A stretch of 7,618 nucleotides of DNA from Candidatus Poribacteria bacterium (GCA_009845505.1 VXZL01000053.1:1-7618); one strand, 5' to 3'; positions 1 to 6,604 are shown, numbered from the stretch's first letter. A program made the numbers and translations. The notes: generated by a model not told the origin, from the letters alone.

Positions 1-37
1 AAGTGCCTTCATCATATCAAAATGGGCGTTCTGATCC

Positions 38-56
38 AATTTTGCGTAAGTCCTGT
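38..56 (+). repeat. Solo copy of a short repeat end (GCGTAAGTC type)
   Basis: The 19 bases here match 2219-2237 in the same orientation at 17 of 19 positions. The core TTGCGTAAGTC (42-52) is also perfectly reverse-complementary to 2160-2170. It lies 13 bases beyond the endonuclease stop codon. I see it as one end of the palindromic element at 2160-2233. The matching inner hairpin is absent here, so this is a partial or solo copy. Confidence 0.6.
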
Positions 57-68
57 CTTTTAAGAAAT

Positions 69-1130
69 CTAAATTTGCCAAAAGTCTACAAACGCGAAAT
101 GGTGGTAACCACGCGTATTGAAAAAATCATCAAATTCTGAGGTAGTTGAAGGGAACTCAACCTTTATCTCGTTTGCGAGTTTTTGTAATATCTTACCACC
201 AATTAACCCAGACGACTGCCCACGCAAGGCTTTTTCATACCACTCATCGAGTTCATCCTCGGTTATTACGCTCTGAATTCGACTGGCACTGCCAAATTGT
301 TTCAAGACAGATACGAGGATATCTTTTTCAGATTCCTTACAGACGATAATTATCCGATCGGCAGAAATCGCGCTACTTATGTCCTCCACGGTTGCCGGTG
401 TGAGAGATATGTGTTTTATCTGAATAGCAACCCCGAAGTTTGCCCACATATCAAGGCCTCTGTCCGCCGCGTTAGTGACACCTACTCGATAAACTTTAGC
501 TGCTTGATATATCTCCGGTGTATCTTCAGACAGTCCCAGAACCTTTTCGGTGAAATCAGAGAACTCGTTTAGAATCGTATCATTAATATTGTTAATTTGC
601 ACCCCGATTTTGACATCAAGGACTTCCAACAGCGTGGAAAATAGGGCATAAACTACAATCTCGAATATCTTGTCAATGCTTCGTGAGAGTCCGGGATTCC
701 GCGTAAAACTATCTATGAAGTTCCTTAGTTCAAAAGAGTCGCTATCTGCTTGTACAACAGCAGATAAACCCGATGACATTTGGGAAAGTCGGTCTCTTAA
801 CGCTGTATAGATATAAGCCTCAACTGCCCCGTTGCTGCTTCGATTTATCTTTCCCAGTTGTACTAAAACTGATGGTGGTATAGCGTTGGGATTAAAAAGG
901 TCGTCTTGGTACCTTGCGCTTGATGTAGAGATCCGTCCGATAAACCTACGAGAAATCGCATCTCGCCATTTTCTTGAAGGCGTTCGGTAGGTTTCTAAAT
1001 CCCCGAGGTCAATGTCTTTCTCAATCCTATCTCTATGAAGTATCTCTGCAATTTGTATCGGTTTGTAAAAATGAACTCTGGCTTTTCTGATAACAGTGTC
1101 AAGATGGTCTTTGGCTTTTTTATTCTCCAT
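69..1130 (-). CDS. HaeII-like Type II restriction endonuclease
   Basis: This is a 353-residue protein that should cleave unmodified double-stranded DNA in the cytoplasm. I recognise it as the HaeII endonuclease family from the N-terminal stretch KARVHFYKPIQIAEIL (16-31), the segment RISTSSARYQDDLFNPNAIP (66-85) and GVTNAADRGLDMWANFG (217-233). Its length is close to that of HaeII as I remember it. HaeII cuts RGCGCY; the same specificity here is inferred. A likely PD-(D/E)XK-type centre is D227, then Q237-I-K239, with E157 on a preceding helix; this catalytic assignment is my inference. The ATG overlaps the methyltransferase stop by one base (TAATG) and has no ribosome site of its own, so translation is probably coupled to the methyltransferase. 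No frameshift or internal stop is visible, and the C-terminus is complete (TAG at 69-71). No controller (C) gene is present. The base composition looks AT-rich in places; for example, the row at 541-600 is about one third GC. Confidence 0.85.
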   Translation of the reverse strand: MENKKAKDHLDTVIRKARVHFYKPIQIAEILHRDRIEKDIDLGDLETYRTPSRKWRDAISRRFIGRISTSSARYQDDLFNPNAIPPSVLVQLGKINRSSNGAVEAYIYTALRDRLSQMSSGLSAVVQADSDSFELRNFIDSFTRNPGLSRSIDKIFEIVVYALFSTLLEVLDVKIGVQINNINDTILNEFSDFTEKVLGLSEDTPEIYQAAKVYRVGVTNAADRGLDMWANFGVAIQIKHISLTPATVEDISSAISADRIIIVCKESEKDILVSVLKQFGSASRIQSVITEDELDEWYEKALRGQSSGLIGGKILQKLANEIKVEFPSTTSEFDDFFNTRGYHHFAFVDFWQI

Positions 1131-2107
1131 TAATCATAAGCATTGATTCTATTTTCAAAAAGAAGCAATTGTTCCTCAGGTAGTATCATTGGTTTACGTT
1201 CTTGCAATGCCTTCAACATTTTTTCAGCAATCGCTTGAACGACAGGAATGGCGACGCTATTTCCAGTCTGTTTTCTAATTTGCATCATATTCCCTACAAT
1301 CTCGAAGTCTTCAGGAAACCCTTGTAGACGCAGCAATTCCCTGCCAGAGGGTCGCCTGATGCCGTTTACCAGAAGATAGTTATAAGAGGCACCCGCTCTT
1401 AGTGCGCACGAAAAGGGTAACACCGAGATATTACCACCTTTGTTTTCGTGCCAGATAGAGGGGAAGAAGAGTGTGCCTTTACACTTCTCGCGTCGCGATC
1501 TTTGGATACGTTCTGATGCAAATAAACTCGGTTCAACGCCTTCGTCAGGTTCCAGTACCTCTGAAAGCGGTTTATACGCGCCGATAGGTTTCGGAAAATC
1601 AAATGCTATAGGTTCACGAAACCCGATGATGAAAATCCGTTCTCGCTTCTGTGGCAATCCAAAGTCAAGCGCATTCAATACCTTGTGGTAAGTCGTGTAA
1701 CCCAATCGTGATAATTGTTCTTGTATAACAGAGAAGGTTTGTCCCTTGTCATGCGTGAACAGCTGCTTAACATTTTCGAGAAGGAACGCACTCGGCTGTT
1801 TCTCTTTCAAAATCCGAACGATGTCGAAAAACAGCGTACCACGCGTGTCTTCAAACCCTTGTTTATCCCCAATAATACTGAAAGGCTGACACGGAAAACC
1901 CGCCAATAGAATATCGTGATCTGGAATGTCAGTTTCGTTGATTTTGGTAATATCACCAGCAGGTGTTTCCCCGAAATTATGCGAATAAGTCTGCTGGGCG
2001 TATTTATCCCATTCAGAACTGAACACACATGTTCCACCTAACTTCTCAAACGGAATGCGAATCCCGCCTATGCCGGCAAAGAGGTCGATGAAGTTAAAGT
2101 CGTTCAT
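1130..2107 (-). CDS. DNA (cytosine-5)-methyltransferase, M.HaeII-like
   Basis: This 325-residue enzyme transfers a methyl group from S-adenosylmethionine to carbon 5 of cytosine, protecting host DNA from the partner endonuclease. The C5-methyltransferase motifs appear in order: motif I DLFAGIGG (8-15, cofactor binding), motif IV FPCQPFS (71-77) with catalytic C73, motif VI ENV (111-113), motif VIII QKRERIFIIG (153-162), motif IX RRPSGRELLRLQGFP (251-265) and motif X GNSV (282-285). The target-recognition domain is the roughly 90 residues between motifs VIII and IX. All key residues are present and the length is typical of a single-specificity enzyme. It is the first gene of a two-gene operon, and its TAA shares one base with the endonuclease ATG. 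The ATG at 2107 has no clear Shine-Dalgarno sequence upstream, and a predicted promoter sits almost against it. The target RGCGCY is inferred from the partner. Confidence 0.95.
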   Translation of the reverse strand: MNDFNFIDLFAGIGGIRIPFEKLGGTCVFSSEWDKYAQQTYSHNFGETPAGDITKINETDIPDHDILLAGFPCQPFSIIGDKQGFEDTRGTLFFDIVRILKEKQPSAFLLENVKQLFTHDKGQTFSVIQEQLSRLGYTTYHKVLNALDFGLPQKRERIFIIGFREPIAFDFPKPIGAYKPLSEVLEPDEGVEPSLFASERIQRSRREKCKGTLFFPSIWHENKGGNISVLPFSCALRAGASYNYLLVNGIRRPSGRELLRLQGFPEDFEIVGNMMQIRKQTGNSVAIPVVQAIAEKMLKALQERKPMILPEEQLLLFENRINAYD

Positions 2108-2116
2108 TATGCATGG

Positions 2117-2145
2117 AGTGTAACATATCTGATTGATTGTATCAA
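2117..2145 (-). promoter_or_regulatory. Putative sigma-70-type promoter for the R-M operon
   Basis: On the minus strand, TTGATA (2140-2145, 5 of 6 to TTGACA) is followed after exactly 17 bases by TACACT (2117-2122, 4 of 6 to TATAAT). Transcription would begin near 2109-2111, only a few bases before the methyltransferase ATG at 2107. No ribosome site lies between them. The geometry is good, but a match of this quality can occur by chance, and the sigma factor of this host is unknown. Confidence 0.45.
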
Positions 2146-2159
2146 GCCTTCTTTGTTAC

Positions 2160-2233
2160 GACTTACGCAATTCCGTGATCAGTGCGGTTAGGAAACCGCA
2201 CTGCGGGCGTAATTTTGTAATTTTACGTAAGTC
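2160..2233. repeat. Palindromic MITE/REP-like element
   Basis: The ends are short inverted repeats: GACTTACGC (2160-2168) against ACGTAAGTC (2225-2233), 8 of 9 complementary, with AATT-type bases continuing inward on both sides. Inside is a perfect 9-bp hairpin (2181-2202), followed by a perfect tandem 8-mer GTAATTTT at 2209-2216 and 2217-2224. There is no room for a transposase, so any movement would need help in trans. The element overlaps the 3' end of the Uma2 remnant, and a partial copy lies at 38-56. Confidence 0.65.
2181..2202. repeat. Perfect 9-bp stem-loop inside the repeat element
   Basis: AGTGCGGTT (2181-2189) and AACCGCACT (2194-2202) are exact reverse complements around the four-base loop AGGA (2190-2193). 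It is GC-rich and could fold in RNA from either strand. On the minus strand no T-run follows, so it is not a standard intrinsic terminator for the upstream operon. Confidence 0.8.
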
Positions 2234-2355
2234 TTGTTTGTATTTTATTTCAACGCTGTTGTAGATGTCACGCAAACTCAGCGTCGCCTTGCGTTCAAAG
2301 GCGAGGTATTCTTCCGGGGTCAGATAAGTTCTGGCTGCAATAGATGACATACACG

Positions 2356-2360
2356 CCTCC
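2356..2360 (-). promoter_or_regulatory. Ribosome binding site GGAGG deciding the Uma2-remnant start
   Basis: GGAGG lies five bases before the ATG at 2350. The upstream ATG at 2360-2362 overlaps this site and therefore cannot use it. The arrangement matches the site before the large lipoprotein gene. Confidence 0.7.
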
Positions 2361-2363
2361 ATA

Positions 2364-5300
2364 TTACCGCATGGACATCTGTTCCTGTGTCTCTAACGTC
2401 CGGCGGAGGACGACACCCCATTGTCCAACAACCCACAACGCTTTACCATCTTTGGCACGCGTAATAACATAGAGGTGGTTATCAATATCGGTGTGTTCCT
2501 GTTCCCACGTTTCGCCACCATCGGTCGAGCGGATAATTATACCCTCTTCACCGACCGCATAAATTTCCTTTTCAGAGAGGGCGAGGATACCGTGGAGCGT
2601 TTTATTAATGCCAGTTGTTTTCGGCTCCCAATTGAAGCCGCCATCCGTCGTCTTCAGGATAATACCCGCCTCACCAGCCGCCCAGCCAGTCCGTTTCGCA
2701 ATAAATGAGACGGCATTGAGATCATACTTAATTTTCGTTTCGTGGAGCCGCCAGTACTCACCACCATTGATGGTGCGTTGGGTCACCCCGGCTTGTCCGA
2801 CCGACCACCCGAGCGGCGCGAATTTCATATCTACATCCGTAAGGGTGTCGTTTGCAGTTGTGCGCTGAGGTGTCCACGTCGGACCTCCGTCTTTGTTGTG
2901 GATAATGTATCCGAGTCTACCGACCGCCCACCCTTCAGAGAACTTACCGAAATCGACATCGTTCAGCGAGAATGTCCCCGGCGAATCGCCTTCCATAAAT
3001 GGCGGTTGTTCGGGGGTGTCGCCTGCTGTCCACGCTGCACCGTCTGTGGTGTAGAGAACAGTTCCATCGCGTTGCATCGTCCAGCCCCATTTCGGTTCGA
3101 GACTGGCGAAGTGTATACCGATCAAGCGTTGACGCGTTCGGCTTGGAAGTGAATCCCACGTCTCTCCACCGTCTTGGGTTTCCAATAAAACGCCACCATC
3201 TCCAGCTATCCAACCGTTTTTGTCGTCGTAGAAGAGGACTTCTCGGAAGTCGTTACGTTCCGCTTCGCCGAGTTGACGTTCCCACGTCTGTCCACCATCT
3301 GTCGTGTGGAAAATACTACCGCCACTGCCGACCGCCCATGCAAGTTCTGCATCAAGGAAATACACACTGGCGACTCGGCGACTCCCCCTTCCCCTTCTGC
3401 GGCCTTCGGGTTGCGGTGGGGGTGGCGGTTGTTGCTGTGCGGATTCCGGTGACGGTGTAGCACGTTCGGCGTTGGGTGGGAGTTCACCCTCGGGAACAAG
3501 CCGTCCCGGACGTTGCCACTGCGCCCGCAGCCGATTCTGAATTTCTTCTGGTGTCTCGTCGTAGGTTAACGTCGGTCCTTCTTCAGCCGCTTCTTCCGCT
3601 GCTTCTGTTTCCTCGAATTCTAACTCGGCTCCTTCGGGTAAAAACGGGTTGAATTCTTCCATAGCGACCATATTATCGGCTGCATTTTCTCCCGTATCAA
3701 TAGGAACAGCTTTCCAAGTCAACCCCTGATCCTCAGTAACATAAGCACCGCCACCACCGAGTGCATAAGCCTCTGTATTAGAGCGGAAGGTGATACGGCG
3801 CAAGCCGCTTGTGCTTCGAGTCGCGGTTTGCAGTCTCCACGTTTCGCCACCGTCTTCCGTCAATAAAGAGTTACCGTTCCCCAGTACCACCCAGCCGCTG
3901 TTTTCGTCAGCAAAGTAGACAGCAACACCGGGTTGGTTTGTCTTCGCCTGAATCTTCCAATAATCACCGCCGTCAACAGTGTGGAGGATAAACCCGCCAT
4001 CTCGACGTTGCGGCGTGACTGCCCATCCAACCTGACTATTGATGAAATGAATGTCGGTGATGTTCGCCAAAGTGGTTCCCGTTTTTTGGATTTTCCACGT
4101 TTTGCCACCATCAGTTGTATGCAAGAATTGCCCAATGGTGCCACCGAGCCAGCCTTCATCGGCATTTAGGAAGTACATTGTGCTAACGCGTGGTAAGTTC
4201 TGTTTGGTTGCTTGGAGAATCGGTTTCCACGTTTCACCGCCGTCTTGCGTCTGGAGTAGCAGGCCGTTTCCGAGGACGCGTCCATGTTTCTCATCAACAA
4301 ACTCTACGTCTCGCAAATTTTCACTGACCCCACTATGTTGGGGGAGCCATGTTTTTCCGCCATCTGTGGTGTGTGCGATTGCACCGTCCGAACCGACCGC
4401 CCATCCGTTTTGGGCATCTATAAAGTGGACATCCGTAAAGTCAGTTCTCCATGTTGCCTGTCGGAGGATATTCCAATGGTAGACAATAGGTTCAATAGGG
4501 GTATCTTCTTCAGCAGTTACAATAACCTCTGTCTCTTCGGCAACTGGTGGCAATTTCGCTGGCAATTCTGCCTCTTCAACAGAGTAACGCATCGCGATTC
4601 CACCCTTGCCGACTGCTACAACGCCATCCGGGGATAACGCTAACCCGTAGAGGTCGTTATCCGTACCGCTCTCTTGAAGTTCCCATTTTTCGCCACCATT
4701 GACAGTCGTGAGCATCACCCCGTTATCACCGACGATTAATCCGTGCTGTGCATCGGCAAAATAGAGTTTGTTTAGGTTCTCTTGTGTCCGACTGCGTTGG
4801 AAACGCCACTTTTTGCCGCCGTTCTTTGTATGCAGAATCTCCCCGAACTGTCCAACAATCCATCCTGTATTTTCGTCTGTGAAGTAGACAGCGTAGAGTT
4901 CGTTGAAAGTACCAGTATCCTGCTGCGTCCAGCTGAGACCGCCATCCTCAGTCGCCAGACAAACCCCCGGCCATCCGATAGCCCAGCCCTTTTTGTCGTC
5001 AAGGAAAAATACCCCCTTCAGCATAAGGGAGAGGAAATCGCCAACGGCAGTCTGCGGAAGCCACGTTTGCCCACCGTCAATTGTGTGTAAAATGCTTCCC
5101 ATGTCTCCGACAGTCCAACCGACTTGAGGGCTAATAAAGTGGACAGAACGGAGCGTGAATGCCGAATTGCTACGCTGACGTTCCCAGTTGAGACCGCCAT
5201 CGTTGGTATGGACCACAAGTCCGCGTTCACCGACTGCCCAACCATGTTTGTCGGTCGCGAAATAGATGTTCCAAATACCATCCCAAATATCTGTCTCAAT

Positions 5301-6449
5301 TTCGTTCCATGTCTGACCCCCATCCTCACTCACTGCCATTGTCCCGCGCCTACCGACTGCGATGGCGCGATTTGCGTTCGTGAACTGGACATTCTGTAGA
5401 TCGTTGGCAGTCGTGCCGCTGGTCATCTCCCAGGTCGCACCGGCATCCGTTGTCCGAAGAATAGTCCCATACCAGCCAACTGCCCATGCCTCTGTGGGTG
5501 TAGTGAACTGGATACCTGTCAAATTATTTTCAGTACCACTGTCCATCAATTGCCAGTTGTCGCCACCATCTTGGGTACGCGTAATAAAGCCGACATCCGC
5601 TACAGCGACCCCATAGTTTTCATCTGTGAAATGAATGCTATTGATGGTATCTCGGACGTGTCCGTTAATAAGTGGAATACGACTGTCTTGACGTTCCCAG
5701 TTTATACCACCCGTGGTTGTATGAAAAATGGAGCCATCGCTGCCAACAATCCAACCTTCATTGTCGCTAACGAAGAAGACCTGTTTATTGTCATTAATCA
5801 TCCGATCGCGTTCACCTTCAAAGCGATTGCTCTGTTCCCGCCACGCCTCACCACCTGTTTGGGTATGAAAAATCCTATCGTGGGTGCCGACGACCCATCC
5901 TCTTGAATCATCAACGAACCAGACACCATTGAGCATAAACTCGCTGACGTACTCGTAACGTTTCCACTCTTTTCCGCCGTTTTTGGTATAAAGAACGTCC
6001 GAATCTTCTCCAACAATCCAACCTTCTTTTGAATTAGCAAAATAGACATCGAGGAGCATCGCTGAAGTGCCGCTCCGTTGTAAGGTCCAATGTTTGCCGC
6101 CATCGTCGGTTGTCGCAATTAACCCTTCATCACCGACCGCCCATCCGTAGTTTGCATTGGTAAAGTAGACCGCCTTGAAGTCTAAGGAAGCATCGGGCAT
6201 GCGATATCCAACGCTTGTTGTATCAATTTCTTGTTGCTGCCACGTTTTACCGCTATCTGCGGTGTGGATGATCAGTCCTTGTTCTCCGACGATCCATCCG
6301 AGTTTATGATTGACGAAGTGCAAGTCTGTGAAGTGTGTCTCCCAATCCGCTTTCCGGGTCGCTTCCATCTTCACACAACCGTTGAACAAGATCAAGATGC
6401 CAAGCAGAAATGCTATGATAGGAAAGTTTAAATTGCGTACCAAACCCAT
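2364..6449 (-). CDS. Giant Ycf48/BNR-type beta-propeller repeat lipoprotein
   Basis: This 1361-residue protein has a basic N-terminus, a hydrophobic stretch (about residues 9-22) and the lipobox-like LFNG-C with Cys25, so it is probably exported and lipid-anchored. The Asn at -2 makes the lipobox imperfect. The rest is about 28 tandem units of 38-50 residues following the pattern F(t/a)d...GWaVG..G.ilhT.DGG.tW, as in Ycf48/HCF136 (photosystem II assembly) and BNR/Asp-box propellers. Units 1-14 span about 36-623 and units 15-28 about 667-1350. Each 14-unit set starts with a W-x-T-x-FTD-x-HF segment and ends with a unit lacking its DGG-x-TW half. Linkers fall at about 624-666 and 917-1025. The family fold is a propeller that usually serves as a binding scaffold; the ligand here is unknown, and Ycf48 similarity does not imply photosynthesis. 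The start at 6449 is chosen because GGAGG (6455-6459) lies five bases upstream; the in-frame TTG at 6461 overlaps that site. The Uma2 remnant follows 13 bases downstream. Confidence 0.9.
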   Translation of the reverse strand: MGLVRNLNFPIIAFLLGILILFNGCVKMEATRKADWETHFTDLHFVNHKLGWIVGEQGLIIHTADSGKTWQQQEIDTTSVGYRMPDASLDFKAVYFTNANYGWAVGDEGLIATTDDGGKHWTLQRSGTSAMLLDVYFANSKEGWIVGEDSDVLYTKNGGKEWKRYEYVSEFMLNGVWFVDDSRGWVVGTHDRIFHTQTGGEAWREQSNRFEGERDRMINDNKQVFFVSDNEGWIVGSDGSIFHTTTGGINWERQDSRIPLINGHVRDTINSIHFTDENYGVAVADVGFITRTQDGGDNWQLMDSGTENNLTGIQFTTPTEAWAVGWYGTILRTTDAGATWEMTSGTTANDLQNVQFTNANRAIAVGRRGTMAVSEDGGQTWNEIETDIWDGIWNIYFATDKHGWAVGERGLVVHTNDGGLNWERQRSNSAFTLRSVHFISPQVGWTVGDMGSILHTIDGGQTWLPQTAVGDFLSLMLKGVFFLDDKKGWAIGWPGVCLATEDGGLSWTQQDTGTFNELYAVYFTDENTGWIVGQFGEILHTKNGGKKWRFQRSRTQENLNKLYFADAQHGLIVGDNGVMLTTVNGGEKWELQESGTDNDLYGLALSPDGVVAVGKGGIAMRYSVEEAELPAKLPPVAEETEVIVTAEEDTPIEPIVYHWNILRQATWRTDFTDVHFIDAQNGWAVGSDGAIAHTTDGGKTWLPQHSGVSENLRDVEFVDEKHGRVLGNGLLLQTQDGGETWKPILQATKQNLPRVSTMYFLNADEGWLGGTIGQFLHTTDGGKTWKIQKTGTTLANITDIHFINSQVGWAVTPQRRDGGFILHTVDGGDYWKIQAKTNQPGVAVYFADENSGWVVLGNGNSLLTEDGGETWRLQTATRSTSGLRRITFRSNTEAYALGGGGAYVTEDQGLTWKAVPIDTGENAADNMVAMEEFNPFLPEGAELEFEETEAAEEAAEEGPTLTYDETPEEIQNRLRAQWQRPGRLVPEGELPPNAERATPSPESAQQQPPPPPQPEGRRRGRGSRRVASVYFLDAELAWAVGSGGSIFHTTDGGQTWERQLGEAERNDFREVLFYDDKNGWIAGDGGVLLETQDGGETWDSLPSRTRQRLIGIHFASLEPKWGWTMQRDGTVLYTTDGAAWTAGDTPEQPPFMEGDSPGTFSLNDVDFGKFSEGWAVGRLGYIIHNKDGGPTWTPQRTTANDTLTDVDMKFAPLGWSVGQAGVTQRTINGGEYWRLHETKIKYDLNAVSFIAKRTGWAAGEAGIILKTTDGGFNWEPKTTGINKTLHGILALSEKEIYAVGEEGIIIRSTDGGETWEQEHTDIDNHLYVITRAKDGKALWVVGQWGVVLRRTLETQEQMSMR
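3375..3700 (-). other. Acidic / Pro-rich / Arg-Gly linker inside the second propeller module
   Basis: About 108 residues (roughly 917-1025 of the lipoprotein) carry no blade pattern. In order there is an acidic run (FEETEAAEEAAEEG, coded near 3577-3630), a stretch rich in R, Q and P, a Q3P5QP tract, and a basic RRRGRGSRR end that leads straight into the next blade. It looks disordered and separates units 20 and 21. It is in frame and has no stop, so it is an inserted linker rather than a break in the gene. Confidence 0.8.
4452..4580 (-). other. Acidic linker between the two 14-unit modules
   Basis: About 43 residues (624-666) rich in E, P, V and T replace the expected end of unit 14. The sequence then restarts at W667 with a segment that closely resembles the beginning of the first module at W36. 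This marks a natural domain boundary in the lipoprotein. Confidence 0.7.
6375..6449 (-). other. Lipoprotein signal peptide with lipobox cysteine
   Basis: Residues 1-24 have a short basic head (Arg5) and a hydrophobic core (F9-F22, mostly I, L, F and A), then N-G before Cys25 (codon at 6375-6377). Cleavage before Cys25 and lipid attachment by the Lgt/Lsp route is the expected processing. The -3 to -1 residues F-N-G depart from the usual L-[AS]-[GA] pattern, so plain secretion or an uncleaved anchor remains possible. Confidence 0.7.
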
Positions 6450-6454
6450 TTTTG

Positions 6455-6459
6455 CCTCC
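6455..6459 (-). promoter_or_regulatory. Ribosome binding site GGAGG deciding the lipoprotein start
   Basis: GGAGG with a five-base spacer precedes the ATG at 6449. The in-frame TTG at 6461 overlaps the site and so is unlikely to be the start. The 155-base gap 6450-6604 otherwise holds AT-rich sequence with a repeated 9-mer TGTTTGTTC (6463-6471 and 6591-6599). I see no convincing promoter or terminator there. Confidence 0.75.
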
Positions 6460-6604
6460 AAATGTTTGTTCTTTTATTTCAACCGAGAGGGTGATCAACT
6501 CTTTATTTACAATGCAAAACGAACCGCTTCTCTCCGAAGGTGCTGCGATTTACAAAATCATCCTTAAATATTTAGACAAACTGCTATGGTTGTTTGTTCG
6601 CTGA

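Larger units (their letters stand above)
2156..2350 (-). pseudogene. Uma2-family remnant with internal deletion and repeat-encoded tail
   Basis: The open frame codes for 64 residues. The start MSSIAARTYLTPEEYLAFER is the typical N-terminus of Uma2-family (DUF820) proteins, a PD-(D/E)XK nuclease-like group that is usually about 180-200 residues long. The next segment, LSLRDIYNSVEI, resembles the C-terminal end of that family. The whole middle, including the presumed catalytic core, is missing. The junction lies near 2282-2290 (residues RKAT). The last ~26 residues, from about KQDLRK onward, are translated through the palindromic repeat at 2160-2233 and are not Uma2-like. The ATG at 2350 is preferred to the one at 2362 because GGAGG (2356-2360) sits five bases before it. 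The frame starts 13 bases after the stop of the large lipoprotein gene, so the two are probably co-transcribed. Nuclease activity is very unlikely. The alternative, a genuine small protein, cannot be excluded. Confidence 0.65.

Noticed and set aside
1..128. An open minus-strand frame overlapping the endonuclease C-terminus and running off the left edge (it reads ..LKDRTYAKLDQNAHFDMM..)
   Set aside because: It runs out of frame through the end of a real gene and through the repeat copy at 38-56, has no ribosome site or clear start, and only its last few codons lie in free sequence. A new gene could start at the ATGs near 10-15, but nothing supports it.
69..2107. A phage-defence island beyond the R-M pair
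   Set aside because: No further defence genes are visible. The Uma2 remnant is widespread in these genomes and not a known defence component, and the other genes are a repeat lipoprotein and a membrane protein.
2181..2202. Hairpin as an intrinsic terminator of the lipoprotein/Uma2 transcript
   Set aside because: On the minus strand the stem is followed by GATCACGG rather than a T-run, and it lies inside the open frame. It is better explained as the core of the repeat element.
2742..3540. Long plus-strand open frames opposite the lipoprotein gene (e.g. 2742-3152, 2999-3460)
   Set aside because: They are antisense to a strongly patterned repeat protein and translate the reverse of its codons. 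They have no ribosome sites or recognisable domains.
2364..6449. CRISPR-like or tandem DNA array because of recurring CCACC-rich motifs every ~120-135 bases
   Set aside because: The periodicity comes from the conserved DGG-x-TW codons of each protein blade. Spacing and sequence vary and there are no identical direct repeats.
2364..6449. Evidence for photosynthesis from similarity to the photosystem II assembly factor Ycf48
   Set aside because: This repeat type is widespread in non-photosynthetic bacteria, and no photosynthesis gene is present.
6540..6604. Promoter TTGTCT ... TGTAAA for the lipoprotein gene
   Set aside because: The spacer is 19 bases and each hexamer matches only four of six positions, which is too weak to annotate.
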